DNA from: Xanthomonas floridensis | GTDB taxonomy: Bacteria > Pseudomonadota > Gammaproteobacteria > Xanthomonadales > Xanthomonadaceae | Length of the DNA stretch: 64,000 nt | Reading direction: 5' to 3' | Assembly: GCF_001642575.1 (NCBI RefSeq) | Contig: NZ_LXNG01000024.1 | Span: 19,912 to 83,911 of the forward strand | Part shown: positions 8,923 through 17,876 of the stretch, one piece after another | Layout: each line of letters begins with the position of its first letter | Position numbering within the stretch: position 1 is the first letter of the stretch | The notes under the pieces: model-generated | Database searches by the model: none | What the model was told of the DNA's origin: nothing | The model's input: the letters and a program-made list of their open reading frames with translations, nothing else | Program-made: the position numbers and the translations under genes

Positions 8923-10374
8923 ATGCGTAGGCTCGCCGGTCTACCGCCAGGTTGCGGTCACCGGATGAGCTCGCTCGATCCACTGCTGCCGCGCGTCGCC
9001 ATCGCGACCAGGCGATCTGGCGATCTGCTCGGGTCAGTGGCCGGTCTGGCGAAAATCGCCGACATGGGCGTGGTGGTCGGCACCGGGTTGTTTGCTTATG
9101 CCATGCGGGTCGGTCAACCGGCATTGCCGCAGGCGCCCCGCTATACATATGCGCTGCTCGCCGCTGCGGCGCTGACGCTGCTGGTGTTCGGGCGCTTGTC
9201 GCTTTACCGCCAGCGGCCGCATCTGGCACCGACGATGGTGGCGGGGCGTGTGTTGACGGGGTGGGCGATCGTGCTGAGCGTGCTGATGTCGATCGGTTTC
9301 CTCAGCGCCACCGGGGCGACTTTTTCGCGCCTGTGGTTTCTCTATTGGGCTGGATGCGGCGGTGCTGGTCTGCTCTGCGTGCGGCATGCGATGAGGGGCG
9401 CGCTTGCCTGGCTGCATCGCCACGACATCGGGCGGCGGCGCATCGCCCTGCTCGGTCCGTCCGAACGCACCGACGCGTTGGCGACGCGGATCCAGCGTCA
9501 GCCGGGCTCCGGAATCGACGTGTTGCAGGTGCCGTCGGATCTGGCGCTTGGCGGCACGGCCGGGCTGTCGTGCTGGCTGGAAGCCCAGCATGTTGGCGAA
9601 GTTTGGGTCACCTGGCCGATCCGCGACGAGGCGCGGCTTCGCCATAGCATCGCGCAGCTGGAGGCGTGCGGCGTGGATGCGTGCTGGATTCCGGACCTGT
9701 TCGCATTTGGCCCAGACCAGTCTTGTCTGGAGGAGCCGACCGGCCTGCCGATGATGGCGTTGTCGGTCCGTCCGCTCACGGGCCTGTCGCGCCTGCTGAA
9801 GGAGGCGACCGACCGTGTGCTTGCCTTGGTCATCGTGGTGGTGAGTGCACCGCTGATGCTGGCCCTGGCCGCGGGCGTCAAGCTCTCCGGCCCCGGACCG
9901 GTCCTGTTTCGGCAGCTGCGACAGGGTTGGGACGGGCGCCCGTTTGAACTGTGGAAGTTCCGCAGCATGCAGCTGCACGATGCTGCCACTGCCGCGCCGC
10001 AGACCAGCCGGGGCGATCAACGGGTCACGCGCTTCGGCGCCTTCCTGCGGCGTACCAGCTTCGACGAATTGCCGCAGTTTCTCAACGTGCTTCAGGGGCA
10101 CATGGCCATTGTCGGGCCGCGGCCGCATGCGCTGGCGCACAACGCGCAATACCAGGACGTGGTGCCGAACTACCTGCAACGTCAGCGGGTCAAGCCGGGC
10201 ATCACCGGCTGGGCGCAGGTCAATGGCCTGCGCGGGGAGACCGACACGGTGGAGAAGATGCGCCGCCGCGTTCAACACGATCTTGCCTACATCCAGCATT
10301 GGTCGCTTTGGCTGGACCTGAGCATCATCGCGCAGACTTGCGTGATCGTGCTGTTCGACCGCGACGCCTATTGA
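8923..10374 (+). CDS. Polyprenyl-phosphate hexose-1-phosphate transferase (WcaJ/WbaP-like priming enzyme)
   Basis: 483-residue integral membrane initiating transferase that loads the first sugar phosphate onto undecaprenyl phosphate. Several hydrophobic helices fill residues 40-150, followed by a CoA-binding-like central domain and a C-terminal bacterial sugar transferase domain from about residue 275. That domain has the signature stretch SGPGPVLFRQLRQGWDG, the WKFRSM motif, the TSFDELPQFLNVLQG motif and VGPRPHA, which bear the catalytic Asp-Glu pair and phosphate contacts. Length matches polytopic PHPTs. An alternative ATG at 8965 would shorten it by 14 residues. Presence of this gene makes the locus an undecaprenol-dependent, Wzx/Wzy-type pathway. 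Confidence 0.95.
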   Translation: MRRLAGLPPGCGHRMSSLDPLLPRVAIATRRSGDLLGSVAGLAKIADMGVVVGTGLFAYAMRVGQPALPQAPRYTYALLAAAALTLLVFGRLSLYRQRPHLAPTMVAGRVLTGWAIVLSVLMSIGFLSATGATFSRLWFLYWAGCGGAGLLCVRHAMRGALAWLHRHDIGRRRIALLGPSERTDALATRIQRQPGSGIDVLQVPSDLALGGTAGLSCWLEAQHVGEVWVTWPIRDEARLRHSIAQLEACGVDACWIPDLFAFGPDQSCLEEPTGLPMMALSVRPLTGLSRLLKEATDRVLALVIVVVSAPLMLALAAGVKLSGPGPVLFRQLRQGWDGRPFELWKFRSMQLHDAATAAPQTSRGDQRVTRFGAFLRRTSFDELPQFLNVLQGHMAIVGPRPHALAHNAQYQDVVPNYLQRQRVKPGITGWAQVNGLRGETDTVEKMRRRVQHDLAYIQHWSLWLDLSIIAQTCVIVLFDRDAY

Positions 10375-10392
10375 ACCCGGATCGGGAGTCCC

Positions 10393-11511
10393 ATGCACAT
10401 CACCTATGTTCTCGGCACCCGCCCTGAAATCATCAAGCTGGCATCGTTGATCGCGGCCAGTCTGCGCGACGGGCTGCACTTTTCGATCGTCCATACCAAC
10501 CAGCATTACGACGAGGCGATGGACCGGGTGTTCTTCGACGAACTGGGTCTGCCGCCGGCCGACTACAATCTCGGTGTGGGTTCGGCGCCGCATGGCGTGC
10601 AGATCGGACGCATGTTGTGCGGCATCGAGCCGGTACTGGCGACGCTGCAGCCGGATGTGGTGGTGGTGCAGGGGGACACCAACAGCGCCTTGGCAGGCGC
10701 GATGGCTGCCAACAAGCTGGAGATCGCCGTTGCCCATGTCGAGGCGGGCCTGCGTAGCCGCGACCGCAGCATGCCCGAAGAAGTCAATCGTGTCCTGATC
10801 GACCACTTGTCCGACTACCTGTTCTGCCCCACCGCGCTGCAGGCGCAGATCCTGCGCGACGAAGGCCTGACCGGCGCACGCATCCGCATCACCGGCAACA
10901 CCGTCGCCGACGCAACGCTGGCGCATGCCCAGACCGCGCTGCGCCGCTCGACCATCCTGCAACGCCTGGGGCTGCGCGAAGGCGGCTATCACCTGCTCAC
11001 CTGCCATCGCCGCTCCAACACTGAAGATCCGGCGCATTTTGCCGCCCTGATGCAGGCAGTGACTTCGATTTCCGAGGAGCAGGGGTTGCCGCTGGTGTTT
11101 CCGATGCACCCGCGGCTGGATGCGCTGGGGAGCGCGGCGGCCGCGCGCCATCGCGCACTGCGGGCAATCGGTCCGGTGGGTTACCTGGATATGCTGGCGC
11201 TCCAGCAGGGCGCGGCCTTGATCATGACCGACAGCGGCGGGATCCAGGAGGAAGCCTGCATCCTGCAGCGCAAATGTCTGGTGCTGCGCACCAACACCGA
11301 GCGGCCGGAAACCCTGCAGATCGGCGGGGCGGAACTACCCCATGGCCTGGACCAGGACGCGCTGCGGACTGCTGCCGATCGCCTGCTGGCGCGCGCGGTG
11401 GCATGGCGCAATCCATTTGGCGATGGGCATGCGTTCCGCTGCATCCTCGATACGCTCCTGGCGAGAGACGAACGCGCCAGCGCGCCGCGCCCACGCCTGC
11501 AGCACGCCTAG
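10393..11511 (+). CDS. wecB: UDP-N-acetylglucosamine 2-epimerase, non-hydrolysing
   Basis: 372-residue cytoplasmic enzyme interconverting UDP-GlcNAc and UDP-ManNAc. It begins with the family start pattern (YVLGTRPEIIKL), followed by QGDTNSALAG, the HVEAGLRSRDRSMPEEVNR region with catalytic acidic residues, and TDSGGIQEEA near the C-terminus. Size is normal for the family. It starts 18 bases after the priming transferase. No UDP-ManNAc dehydrogenase (wecC) is seen in the window, so the product is probably used as ManNAc itself, most likely by the WecG/TagA-family enzyme encoded at 13430-14212. Confidence 0.95.
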   Translation: MHITYVLGTRPEIIKLASLIAASLRDGLHFSIVHTNQHYDEAMDRVFFDELGLPPADYNLGVGSAPHGVQIGRMLCGIEPVLATLQPDVVVVQGDTNSALAGAMAANKLEIAVAHVEAGLRSRDRSMPEEVNRVLIDHLSDYLFCPTALQAQILRDEGLTGARIRITGNTVADATLAHAQTALRRSTILQRLGLREGGYHLLTCHRRSNTEDPAHFAALMQAVTSISEEQGLPLVFPMHPRLDALGSAAAARHRALRAIGPVGYLDMLALQQGAALIMTDSGGIQEEACILQRKCLVLRTNTERPETLQIGGAELPHGLDQDALRTAADRLLARAVAWRNPFGDGHAFRCILDTLLARDERASAPRPRLQHA

Positions 11512-11521
11512 GCAGGCCGCG

Positions 11522-12196
11522 ATGGGTCTCAGCGCGCAAGCCGATTACAACGACGCCGCCTCGCTCAGCGCGCGGCTACGTGCGCGCCGCTTGCGCGTGT
11601 TCCTGGAGATGGTACGCGCCTGCCATCTGCGGCAGGGCCATTGCCGGGTGATCGACGTCGGCGGCACGCTCGCCTATTGGGCGCATGTGCCGGATGCCTT
11701 CTTTGCCCAACACGCTTGCGAGGTGACCGTGGTCAATCTCGACGACTCCCCGCCGCCGGCAACGCGCACCCATCTGCGTTCGCAATGGGGCGACGGCTGC
11801 GCACTGGGGTACGCCGACAACGCTTTCGACATCGCCCACTCCAATTCGGTGATCGAGCATGTGGGCGATGCCGCGCGGATGCGTGCATTCGCCGACCAGA
11901 TCCGGCGGGTGGCACCGCAGTATTACGTGCAAACACCCAATTACTGGTTCCCGATCGAACCGCATTATCTGGCTCCCGGCATCCAGTTCCTGCCACGGGC
12001 CTGGCAGGCAGAACTGTTGTACCGGTTTCCGCTGGGGCGCATCGACCGACCGCAGACGCGCGCGCAGGCACGCTGCTTCGTGGACGAGATCCGCTTGCTG
12101 CGCAGGCGCGAGATGGCACGGCTGTTTCCCGAGGCGACGCTGATCGCCGAGCGCTGGTACGGCCTCAACAAATCCTGGATCGCGGTGCGTCGCTGA
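11522..12196 (+). CDS. Class I SAM-dependent methyltransferase
   Basis: 224-residue methyltransferase of the Methyltransf_11 type, last gene of the plus arm. The glycine-rich SAM motif I is degenerate but visible (HCRVIDVGGTLAYW), followed by an acidic strand (VTVVNLDDSPP) and SNSVIEHVGD, where the IEHV pattern is typical of this fold. The start ATG at 11522 lies 10 bases after the wecB stop. The last 32 bases overlap, tail to tail, the end of the convergent Wzy-like gene. It presumably methylates a sugar of the polymer or caps a chain; the target is inferred from location. Confidence 0.85.
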   Translation: MGLSAQADYNDAASLSARLRARRLRVFLEMVRACHLRQGHCRVIDVGGTLAYWAHVPDAFFAQHACEVTVVNLDDSPPPATRTHLRSQWGDGCALGYADNAFDIAHSNSVIEHVGDAARMRAFADQIRRVAPQYYVQTPNYWFPIEPHYLAPGIQFLPRAWQAELLYRFPLGRIDRPQTRAQARCFVDEIRLLRRREMARLFPEATLIAERWYGLNKSWIAVRR

Positions 12197-13433
12197 GCGC
12201 GGCATGGTGGGCATACAGCAGCGCCACTGCCAAGGCCGCATGCAGGGAAAAGGGATAGAACAGCGGATAGAAGTCGAAGACGTTCAAGCCCAGCAGGAAC
12301 AGCAGCCAGATCAGCGCCCAGCCGCGCTCGGCAGGGTTGCGCAGCAACGGCGCCCAGAGCGCCCACACCAGGCATAGACAGGCAAACAGCCCGCACACTC
12401 CGGTTTCCGACAACACCGCCAGCAGGCCGTTGTGTGCGTGCAGTTCGCCGCGATCGAAGCGACCACCGGTGTAGTCGGGAACCAGAAACTGGAAGACACC
12501 GGCGCCGAGCCCGAACCAGGGATGCGTACGCCATGCCTGAAGAGCACCGGACCACAGATAGGTGCGCCCCAATGAGAATGCGGTCAGCGGGCCTTCGTGT
12601 ACCGCGCTGGTCATCTCCGCATAGCGCTGCCAAAGCACGAAGCCGGCAACGGCCAGCAAGCCGAGCAAGGCGGACAAGACCGCGCGGCGGCCAGGGCGTG
12701 CGTCATTGCGGCGCGACCAGGCCCACCAGAGGATCAATGCGGCTACCGGCAGCAACGGATTACGCACTTCACTCAGCGCCAGCGCTGCGGTCGACGCCAG
12801 CACTGCTGCGGCTAGCTGCCCGCGTCCAACTTCGTGACGCTGATACAACTGGATCGTGAGCAACGTAACGATGACGGCAGTCGCCGCCAGCAATGCCGGA
12901 TGGTCGTACATGCCCGACACTCGCGGCAGATATTTGAAGCTGTCTTGCGCATGGAAGGCCAGCGACACCTTCAGTGCCGGCGACCACTGCAGTCGTACCG
13001 CCATGCCCAACAGCAGATTGATCCACACCGCGATCAACGCCGCCAGCGTCGCCGCGCGCGGCCAGTGCGGCCACGCCACCGCCAGATTCAACAAGGCCCA
13101 TAGCCACAGCAAGGCAGTGGCATAACGCACGGCGTACTTGAATGCCAAGGCCGCATGGTCGGACGCCAACACCGACGCTGCCAGCGCGGCCATGCAGAGC
13201 AGGATCGACAGCAATGGCCGGCGCAGGCATGCCGGCACACCATGCCGCCATAACGCCCACGCACTCAGGCCGAGCGCAACGCTACGGATCGCCATCGACC
13301 CCAGCGACAGACCAACCCCGAAGTAGCGGCCGGTCAACACCACTTGCTGCAGACAGAACAGCAGATAGAGGCCCAGGCACACGGCCACCAGCCCGGTCTG
13401 CGCAGGCCGGCGGGCAGGCGCGCCCGCGGTCAT
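12165..13433 (-). CDS. O-antigen ligase/polymerase family membrane protein (Wzy-like), copy 1
   Basis: 422-residue polytopic inner-membrane protein with about ten or more hydrophobic helices. A large periplasmic loop before the last helices contains an Arg/His-rich stretch, GGRFDRGELHAHNGLL, matching the Wzy_C/WaaL pattern in which HxH-N-x-L is characteristic. The ATG at 13433 overlaps the stop of the WecG/TagA-type gene (ATGA). It is the last gene of the minus arm. A second protein of the same class lies at 15292-16650, so one may polymerise repeat units and the other act as ligase or act on a different substrate. Confidence 0.88.
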   Translation of the reverse strand: MTAGAPARRPAQTGLVAVCLGLYLLFCLQQVVLTGRYFGVGLSLGSMAIRSVALGLSAWALWRHGVPACLRRPLLSILLCMAALAASVLASDHAALAFKYAVRYATALLWLWALLNLAVAWPHWPRAATLAALIAVWINLLLGMAVRLQWSPALKVSLAFHAQDSFKYLPRVSGMYDHPALLAATAVIVTLLTIQLYQRHEVGRGQLAAAVLASTAALALSEVRNPLLPVAALILWWAWSRRNDARPGRRAVLSALLGLLAVAGFVLWQRYAEMTSAVHEGPLTAFSLGRTYLWSGALQAWRTHPWFGLGAGVFQFLVPDYTGGRFDRGELHAHNGLLAVLSETGVCGLFACLCLVWALWAPLLRNPAERGWALIWLLFLLGLNVFDFYPLFYPFSLHAALAVALLYAHHAALSDAPRSRIC

Positions 13434-14212
13434 GTGGGCCAGGTCGTCAGCGCCTGTGCGCGGTAGCGTCGGCTGAGGCGGGCGCGCAGCAACAGCACCA
13501 GGTACGCGGCATTGGTGCGCAGATAGCGCCAGGCCAGCCGACGAGGTTCCAGCGCGAGCCGAAACAGCCACTCCATGCCACAGCGCTGCATCAGCCGCGG
13601 CGCGCGCGGCAACATTCCCGACAGCACATCGAACGAACCGCCCACGCCCATCGCCACGGGCACGCCAAGCGTCTGCCAGTATTTCTCCAGCAGCAGTTCC
13701 TTCTTCGGCGAACTGATGCCGATGAACAGATAGCGTGCACCCGACTGGCGAATTGCCGCGATCACCGCGTCCTCCTCGGCGTCGCTGAAATAGCCATCGC
13801 GCGTGCCGGCAATGTGCAGACCCGGCCAGTCCGTGCGCAGGCGTTCAGCCGCGGCCGCGACCACCGCCGGACGCGCGCCGAGCAGATAGACCCCGGCACC
13901 GCTGCCGGCCGCCTGGGCGCACATGTCCTGCATCAGGTCGATGCCGGCCCTGCGCGGTGGCACGTCCACCCCGAACCAACGCAGGCCCAGGCTGATGCCG
14001 GCACCGTCGATGTGCACCACCTCGGCCTGTTCCAACGCCTGGCGCAGCGGCAGCTGGGCACGCGCATCGATCAGTTTGGCGACATTCAAGCCCTCCACCC
14101 GGATCGGCGCGCCGCCCTGGACGGCATGCTGCGCACGCAAGAGAATCTGCTCCGGTGGGAGGAGGTCCAACGGACATCCGAAAAAGGACAAGCGAGCCGG
14201 CGATGTGGTCAA
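13430..14212 (-). CDS. WecG/TagA/CpsF family glycosyltransferase (GT26)
   Basis: 260-residue enzyme of the family that transfers ManNAc or ManNAcA to lipid-linked GlcNAc. It shows SFFGCPLDLL at the N-terminus, HIDGAGISLGLR with the conserved Asp, GIDLMQDMC, GVYLLGARP, and near the end the GISSPKKE and MGVGGSFDVLSG motifs. The ORF lacks a suitable ATG. The TTG at 14212-14210 overlaps the preceding stop as TTGA, matching the coupling used through this operon, and is my chosen start. With wecB in the same locus the donor is most likely UDP-ManNAc; there is no dehydrogenase gene to make the acid form. Confidence 0.92.
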   Translation of the reverse strand: MTTSPARLSFFGCPLDLLPPEQILLRAQHAVQGGAPIRVEGLNVAKLIDARAQLPLRQALEQAEVVHIDGAGISLGLRWFGVDVPPRRAGIDLMQDMCAQAAGSGAGVYLLGARPAVVAAAAERLRTDWPGLHIAGTRDGYFSDAEEDAVIAAIRQSGARYLFIGISSPKKELLLEKYWQTLGVPVAMGVGGSFDVLSGMLPRAPRLMQRCGMEWLFRLALEPRRLAWRYLRTNAAYLVLLLRARLSRRYRAQALTTWPT

Positions 14213-15288
14213 GGTGCGGGTTCCTGTGCGACCTGAGCATCGTACAGTGCCAGCACCTGCGCTCGCAGGCCCTCCCAGGTGAAGTCCGCCTGGACGCGTG
14301 CGATGCGTTCCTGCCCGATCCGCTGCTGTCGCTGCACGCCGATGCACGCTGCCAGCGCGGCGCTGTCGCCGAGCCGGTGCAAGGCCTCCTGCAGACCGAT
14401 CTGCGCAAGGATCGAGCGATTGCCGGGAATGTCGCTGGCAACTACCGGACATCCATGCAGCAGCATTTCGATCAGCACGGTCGGCATGCCCTCCACCGCC
14501 GATGGCAGCACGAAGACATCGGCCTGTGCCGCCATCGCCGCGACGTCGGCATCGTTGACGAAGCCATGGAAGTGCACGCGTGCAGCAACCCCCAATGCCA
14601 CGGCGCAGGCTTCCAGGCGTGCCCGATCCGGCCCACGTCCGACCACGTGCAGCACGGCCGCGTCCATGCCCGGCTGGGTGAGTGCTGCGATTGCATCCTG
14701 CAGCCGCTTGACCGCGTCCAGGCGGCCGACCGACAGCAGCGCGGGCGTACCGCGCAATGCGTGTCGTGGCGTTGCCGGCAGGCATTGCTCGGCGGCGAGC
14801 ACGGCATTGGGCAGCAACAGGGCGCGCCTGGGCGGCAACTGGCGACGCGAGAGATAGTCCAGCCAATACGCCGACAGCAGCACGGTGGGGTGTGCGCTTC
14901 GCAGCAGCAGCTTCTCGACCAGGCGGTCCCAGCACCACTTGCGCGCGCGCTTGCTCACTGCAAGATCGTCGTCGTAATAGCAATGCGGGGTGTAGATCAG
15001 ACGCCTGCCGCGCAGCCGTGCCAGCGCCCCGGCGATCGCGGCGATCGGCGTGCGTGCACCGTGTACATGCACCACATCGGCCCAGCCGACGTGGTGCCAG
15101 AGGTGCCATGCGCTCGCACGCACCACCGCGTAGCCGTGCGGCGAGATGCCGCCATCGGCCAGCGGTGCCAGGATCCGCAGCGTATGCCCGGCGTTGACCA
15201 GGGTCACCGCCAACCCATGGATATGCCGCGCCACGCCGCCGCCACCGCCGTGGGGCGCGAAATCCTTGTAGACGTGCAGGATGCGCAT
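14209..15288 (-). CDS. Glycosyltransferase family 4
   Basis: 359-residue GT-B enzyme. It opens with MRILHVYKDFAPHGGGGGVARH, a glycine-rich acceptor-side loop, then has VHVHGAR, a donor-domain start SVGRLDAVKRLQDAI, and the E-x7-E pattern VEGMPTVLIEML. Length is standard. It is separated by three bases from the upstream Wzy-like gene and overlaps the downstream GT26 gene by TTGA. It is one of at least three GT4-type enzymes in the locus. Confidence 0.93.
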   Translation of the reverse strand: MRILHVYKDFAPHGGGGGVARHIHGLAVTLVNAGHTLRILAPLADGGISPHGYAVVRASAWHLWHHVGWADVVHVHGARTPIAAIAGALARLRGRRLIYTPHCYYDDDLAVSKRARKWCWDRLVEKLLLRSAHPTVLLSAYWLDYLSRRQLPPRRALLLPNAVLAAEQCLPATPRHALRGTPALLSVGRLDAVKRLQDAIAALTQPGMDAAVLHVVGRGPDRARLEACAVALGVAARVHFHGFVNDADVAAMAAQADVFVLPSAVEGMPTVLIEMLLHGCPVVASDIPGNRSILAQIGLQEALHRLGDSAALAACIGVQRQQRIGQERIARVQADFTWEGLRAQVLALYDAQVAQEPAP

Positions 15289-15291
15289 CGC

Positions 15292-16650
15292 TCAGCCCGC
15301 GGCCATGCCGGCGGCGGGCATGGCGTGGCCCCTGCGCGTACGCTCGAGCGGTCGTCGCGAGGGCCGCAGGGATTGGCACTGGCGCAATGCGCCACCGAGC
15401 AGCAACCAGAATCCCCCGGCGCCGGACACGGTCATCGCGTTGTCGGAGGAGATCAGGGTCGTTGCCATACCGCACAACAGCCAGAACATCGCCAACGCCA
15501 GGTGATCTTTGCGTTGGCGATAGGCACGCCACAGCGCGTGCAGGCTCCAGCCGATGAAGGCCAGGAACAGCAGGGCCGCCGGCAAGCCCATCTGATACGC
15601 GATGGTAAAGATGGCGCCTTCGCCGCCGCCGAGATCGGTCAGCGCCTGGCGCGCGGCCACCGCCCCCTGGCGGCCCAGCCCGCCGCCCCACAGCACGACC
15701 TGATGCAGATCGGCCAGATTGCGCAGCAGCGCGCGCCAGTGGCCGATGGTGGAGCCGTCGCGGAAGTTTACGGCAGTCACCACGATCCCGTAGGAGGCGA
15801 TCGCCAGCATCAGCGCGATTGCGCCCACCAGCAGCAGCCGCGCCACGGGCGATCGCACCAGGCCGCGTGAGCTGACCAGGTAGCCCAGTACCCCGACGAT
15901 GCCGGCCAGCATGGCGCCACGCGTGCCCGACATCCACACGCCCACCAGTAACCCCAGGCATGCCAGCAGGGCGCGCCACGGCCAGCGCCGCTGCCACAGG
16001 CCCAGTGCCGTCAGTGCCGCGGTGAGCAGGAACTGGCCCTGGGCCAAGGGCGCTGCCACCAGTCCACCGGCGCGGCGCGCGTAATCCTCGCCGCCGAAGA
16101 AGTTCCATGGCAGCCCGGTCTCCGGGCTGGTGTCCTTGGGAAGCACGCCTTTCACCTCCGCCAGATAGTCCGGCAGCCGCACGGTCTGCACCCAGAAATC
16201 GGTATGCGCCAGGTCCCACACGCCAAACAGCGCGCTGACGATGCCCAACCAGACCAGCGCGCGCGCCCCCCGCCTGACATCATCCGGATGCGGCATGCAC
16301 CAGTAGCCGGCAAGCACCAGCAGCATCGGCAGCAGCAAGGTTCCAAGCGAGCCGACGACGATGCCGGCGGGCAACCCATGGGCATATCCGACCGGCGCGT
16401 AAGCGAGCCCCATCAACCCGAACATCAGGATCATCGCCAGCAACGCACGCGGCATGCGGACCGTCACCAGCGCAATGCCGGCCAGCACGATGAGCATGCC
16501 ATCGCGCATCGGCCGTAACAGGGCCGCCGCCGGCAGCGCCCCGCCGTGGTAAAGCCATGCCACCACCAGATCGCCCAGATGGATCGCCAGCAGCACCGCC
16601 AGCAGCAGGTAGGCCCGCTTCAAGGCGTTGCTTCCAGACGTTGCGGCCAT
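15292..16650 (-). CDS. O-antigen ligase/polymerase family membrane protein (Wzy-like), copy 2
   Basis: 452-residue polytopic membrane protein. Hydrophobic helices run from about residue 10, with a periplasmic loop (about residues 145-200) containing DYLAEVKGVLPKD and NFFGGEDYARRAGG, and a motif VGVWMSGTRGAMLAG in a later helix that matches the O-antigen ligase domain. The start ATG at 16650 lies inside the upstream glycosyltransferase-like gene (31-base overlap), and an earlier start would extend the overlap into clearly non-membrane sequence. The C-terminal tail is basic. It is likely the polymerase of the repeat unit, but I cannot tell polymerase from ligase by sequence. Confidence 0.85.
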   Translation of the reverse strand: MAATSGSNALKRAYLLLAVLLAIHLGDLVVAWLYHGGALPAAALLRPMRDGMLIVLAGIALVTVRMPRALLAMILMFGLMGLAYAPVGYAHGLPAGIVVGSLGTLLLPMLLVLAGYWCMPHPDDVRRGARALVWLGIVSALFGVWDLAHTDFWVQTVRLPDYLAEVKGVLPKDTSPETGLPWNFFGGEDYARRAGGLVAAPLAQGQFLLTAALTALGLWQRRWPWRALLACLGLLVGVWMSGTRGAMLAGIVGVLGYLVSSRGLVRSPVARLLLVGAIALMLAIASYGIVVTAVNFRDGSTIGHWRALLRNLADLHQVVLWGGGLGRQGAVAARQALTDLGGGEGAIFTIAYQMGLPAALLFLAFIGWSLHALWRAYRQRKDHLALAMFWLLCGMATTLISSDNAMTVSGAGGFWLLLGGALRQCQSLRPSRRPLERTRRGHAMPAAGMAAG

Positions 16651-17876
16651 CGCGCATCGGCAGCGAAGGTCTGTTGCAGCCAGTGCCGTTGCTGCACGGC
16701 AAATCGCATCCGCGTATCGGCATCGCTGCGCAGCGCATGGACCAGGGCGGACAGCGCGCCGGCATCGGCGACCTGGTGTGCGGGCCGCCCGACCGCCAAC
16801 GCATCGTGGGACGCGGACGCGGGCCAGGCCATGCCGATCACGTAGTGACCGCGGCAAGCGGCTTGCAGCAGGGCTGTGGAACAGAATCCCACGACCAGGG
16901 CCGGACGCACGTTCGCCTCCAGGATCGCGTGCGGGGGAGGCTGGCAGCGCTGGTGCAGTGCCGGCTCTGCATACGGATGGCTGCCTCGCACTTCCTCCGG
17001 GTGCAGCAGGATGCGCACGGCCATCCCCTCGGCTTCCAGTGCCAGCAGCGCCCGGGCCAAGGTCAACAGATGCGCGGCGAGGGTGGGGCCGTAGATCGGC
17101 GTGTGGGTCTGCGACATCAGGTACAGCGTGGTCGGTGCGGTCGCGGTATCGAGATCGGTCAGCGCCACGGCCGGCCCGTAGCCGATGGCGGTCGGTGCCA
17201 CCCCGTGATTGCGGTAGACCTGCGCACTGCTGGGTCCCCACAGCAGATGGTGCCGGGCCCGAACCGGGAAGAACTCGTCGGTTGGCAGACCATGCTGGAT
17301 GCAGACGCTCCGCCAGCCGTCGCCGGCAGCCTGCAGTGCTGCCGCCGCATACATGTCGAAGTCGTTGTGCAACAGCAGCGTGGCTCCAGTGGGGGCTGCG
17401 CGCAGCGTCCGTTGCCAGGCGCCGTGCCATAGGCGCTGCCGGAACACGCAGGCGCGCACGATCCAGAGCGAGGCGGCCGCCGGCCCGGACCCGGTGCGGC
17501 GCAATGCCAGGGCACGCAACGCCGCCCGCCAGCTGGCCCAGGCCGGCCGGGCGGGCAGTCGTCCCTCGACGCTGCCGCGCAGGCGCGGATGGATCAGCAC
17601 CGTGCATGCCGCACCCTGCCGCTGCAGATCTGCCAGGTACGGGGCCAGTGCGCCCCAGCCGTTGCTGCCCGGCAGGGTCGCCAGCGCCGTCCACGCCGAC
17701 AGCACGGGCGGGCGTGGCGGCAGCCGCAGGCACAGCCATGCATCGCGCAGCACGGCCAGCGCAGCACGCAGCCCTGCGCCCCGGCGGCGGGCCAGGAAGT
17801 AGATCTCATGGCGTACCGCGGCCGCCTCCGCGCCGAACTGGGCGTGCACGGCCTGCTGGAAGTCAGCGAAGTCCAT
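16620..17876 (-). CDS. Unassigned GT-B-like polysaccharide protein
   Basis: 418-residue soluble protein not matched to a named family with confidence. Segments suggest a GT-B or polysialyl/capsule-transferase fold: alternating hydrophobic strands and helices, CIQHGLPTDEFFPV in the middle, LYLMSQTHTPIYGP, and ILLHPEEVRGSHPY, where the HPEE-like element resembles donor-phosphate loops of CDP-glycerol-transferase-like enzymes. A late segment VVGFCSTALLQAACRGHYVIG resembles the S-T/S loop that binds CMP or CDP in such families. It overlaps both neighbours (methyltransferase end at 17863 and Wzy start at 16650). A role in building or modifying the polymer is inferred from context. Confidence 0.7.
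   Translation of the reverse strand: MDFADFQQAVHAQFGAEAAAVRHEIYFLARRRGAGLRAALAVLRDAWLCLRLPPRPPVLSAWTALATLPGSNGWGALAPYLADLQRQGAACTVLIHPRLRGSVEGRLPARPAWASWRAALRALALRRTGSGPAAASLWIVRACVFRQRLWHGAWQRTLRAAPTGATLLLHNDFDMYAAAALQAAGDGWRSVCIQHGLPTDEFFPVRARHHLLWGPSSAQVYRNHGVAPTAIGYGPAVALTDLDTATAPTTLYLMSQTHTPIYGPTLAAHLLTLARALLALEAEGMAVRILLHPEEVRGSHPYAEPALHQRCQPPPHAILEANVRPALVVGFCSTALLQAACRGHYVIGMAWPASASHDALAVGRPAHQVADAGALSALVHALRSDADTRMRFAVQQRHWLQQTFAADARWPQRLEATP

Noticed and set aside
8908..8967. Short frame from ATG 8908, just after the glycosyltransferase stop
   Set aside because: Only 19 codons, no conserved character, and it overlaps the priming transferase N-terminus; the GGGAGAGGG before it more likely serves ATG 8923.
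9034..11151. 705-codon minus-strand open frame
   Set aside because: It lies opposite the priming transferase and wecB, whose motifs are clear, and the composition is typical of a shadow frame.
14155..15870. 571-codon plus-strand open frame
   Set aside because: It is antisense to the GT4 and Wzy genes, and Gln/His/Arg-rich with no recognisable domain.
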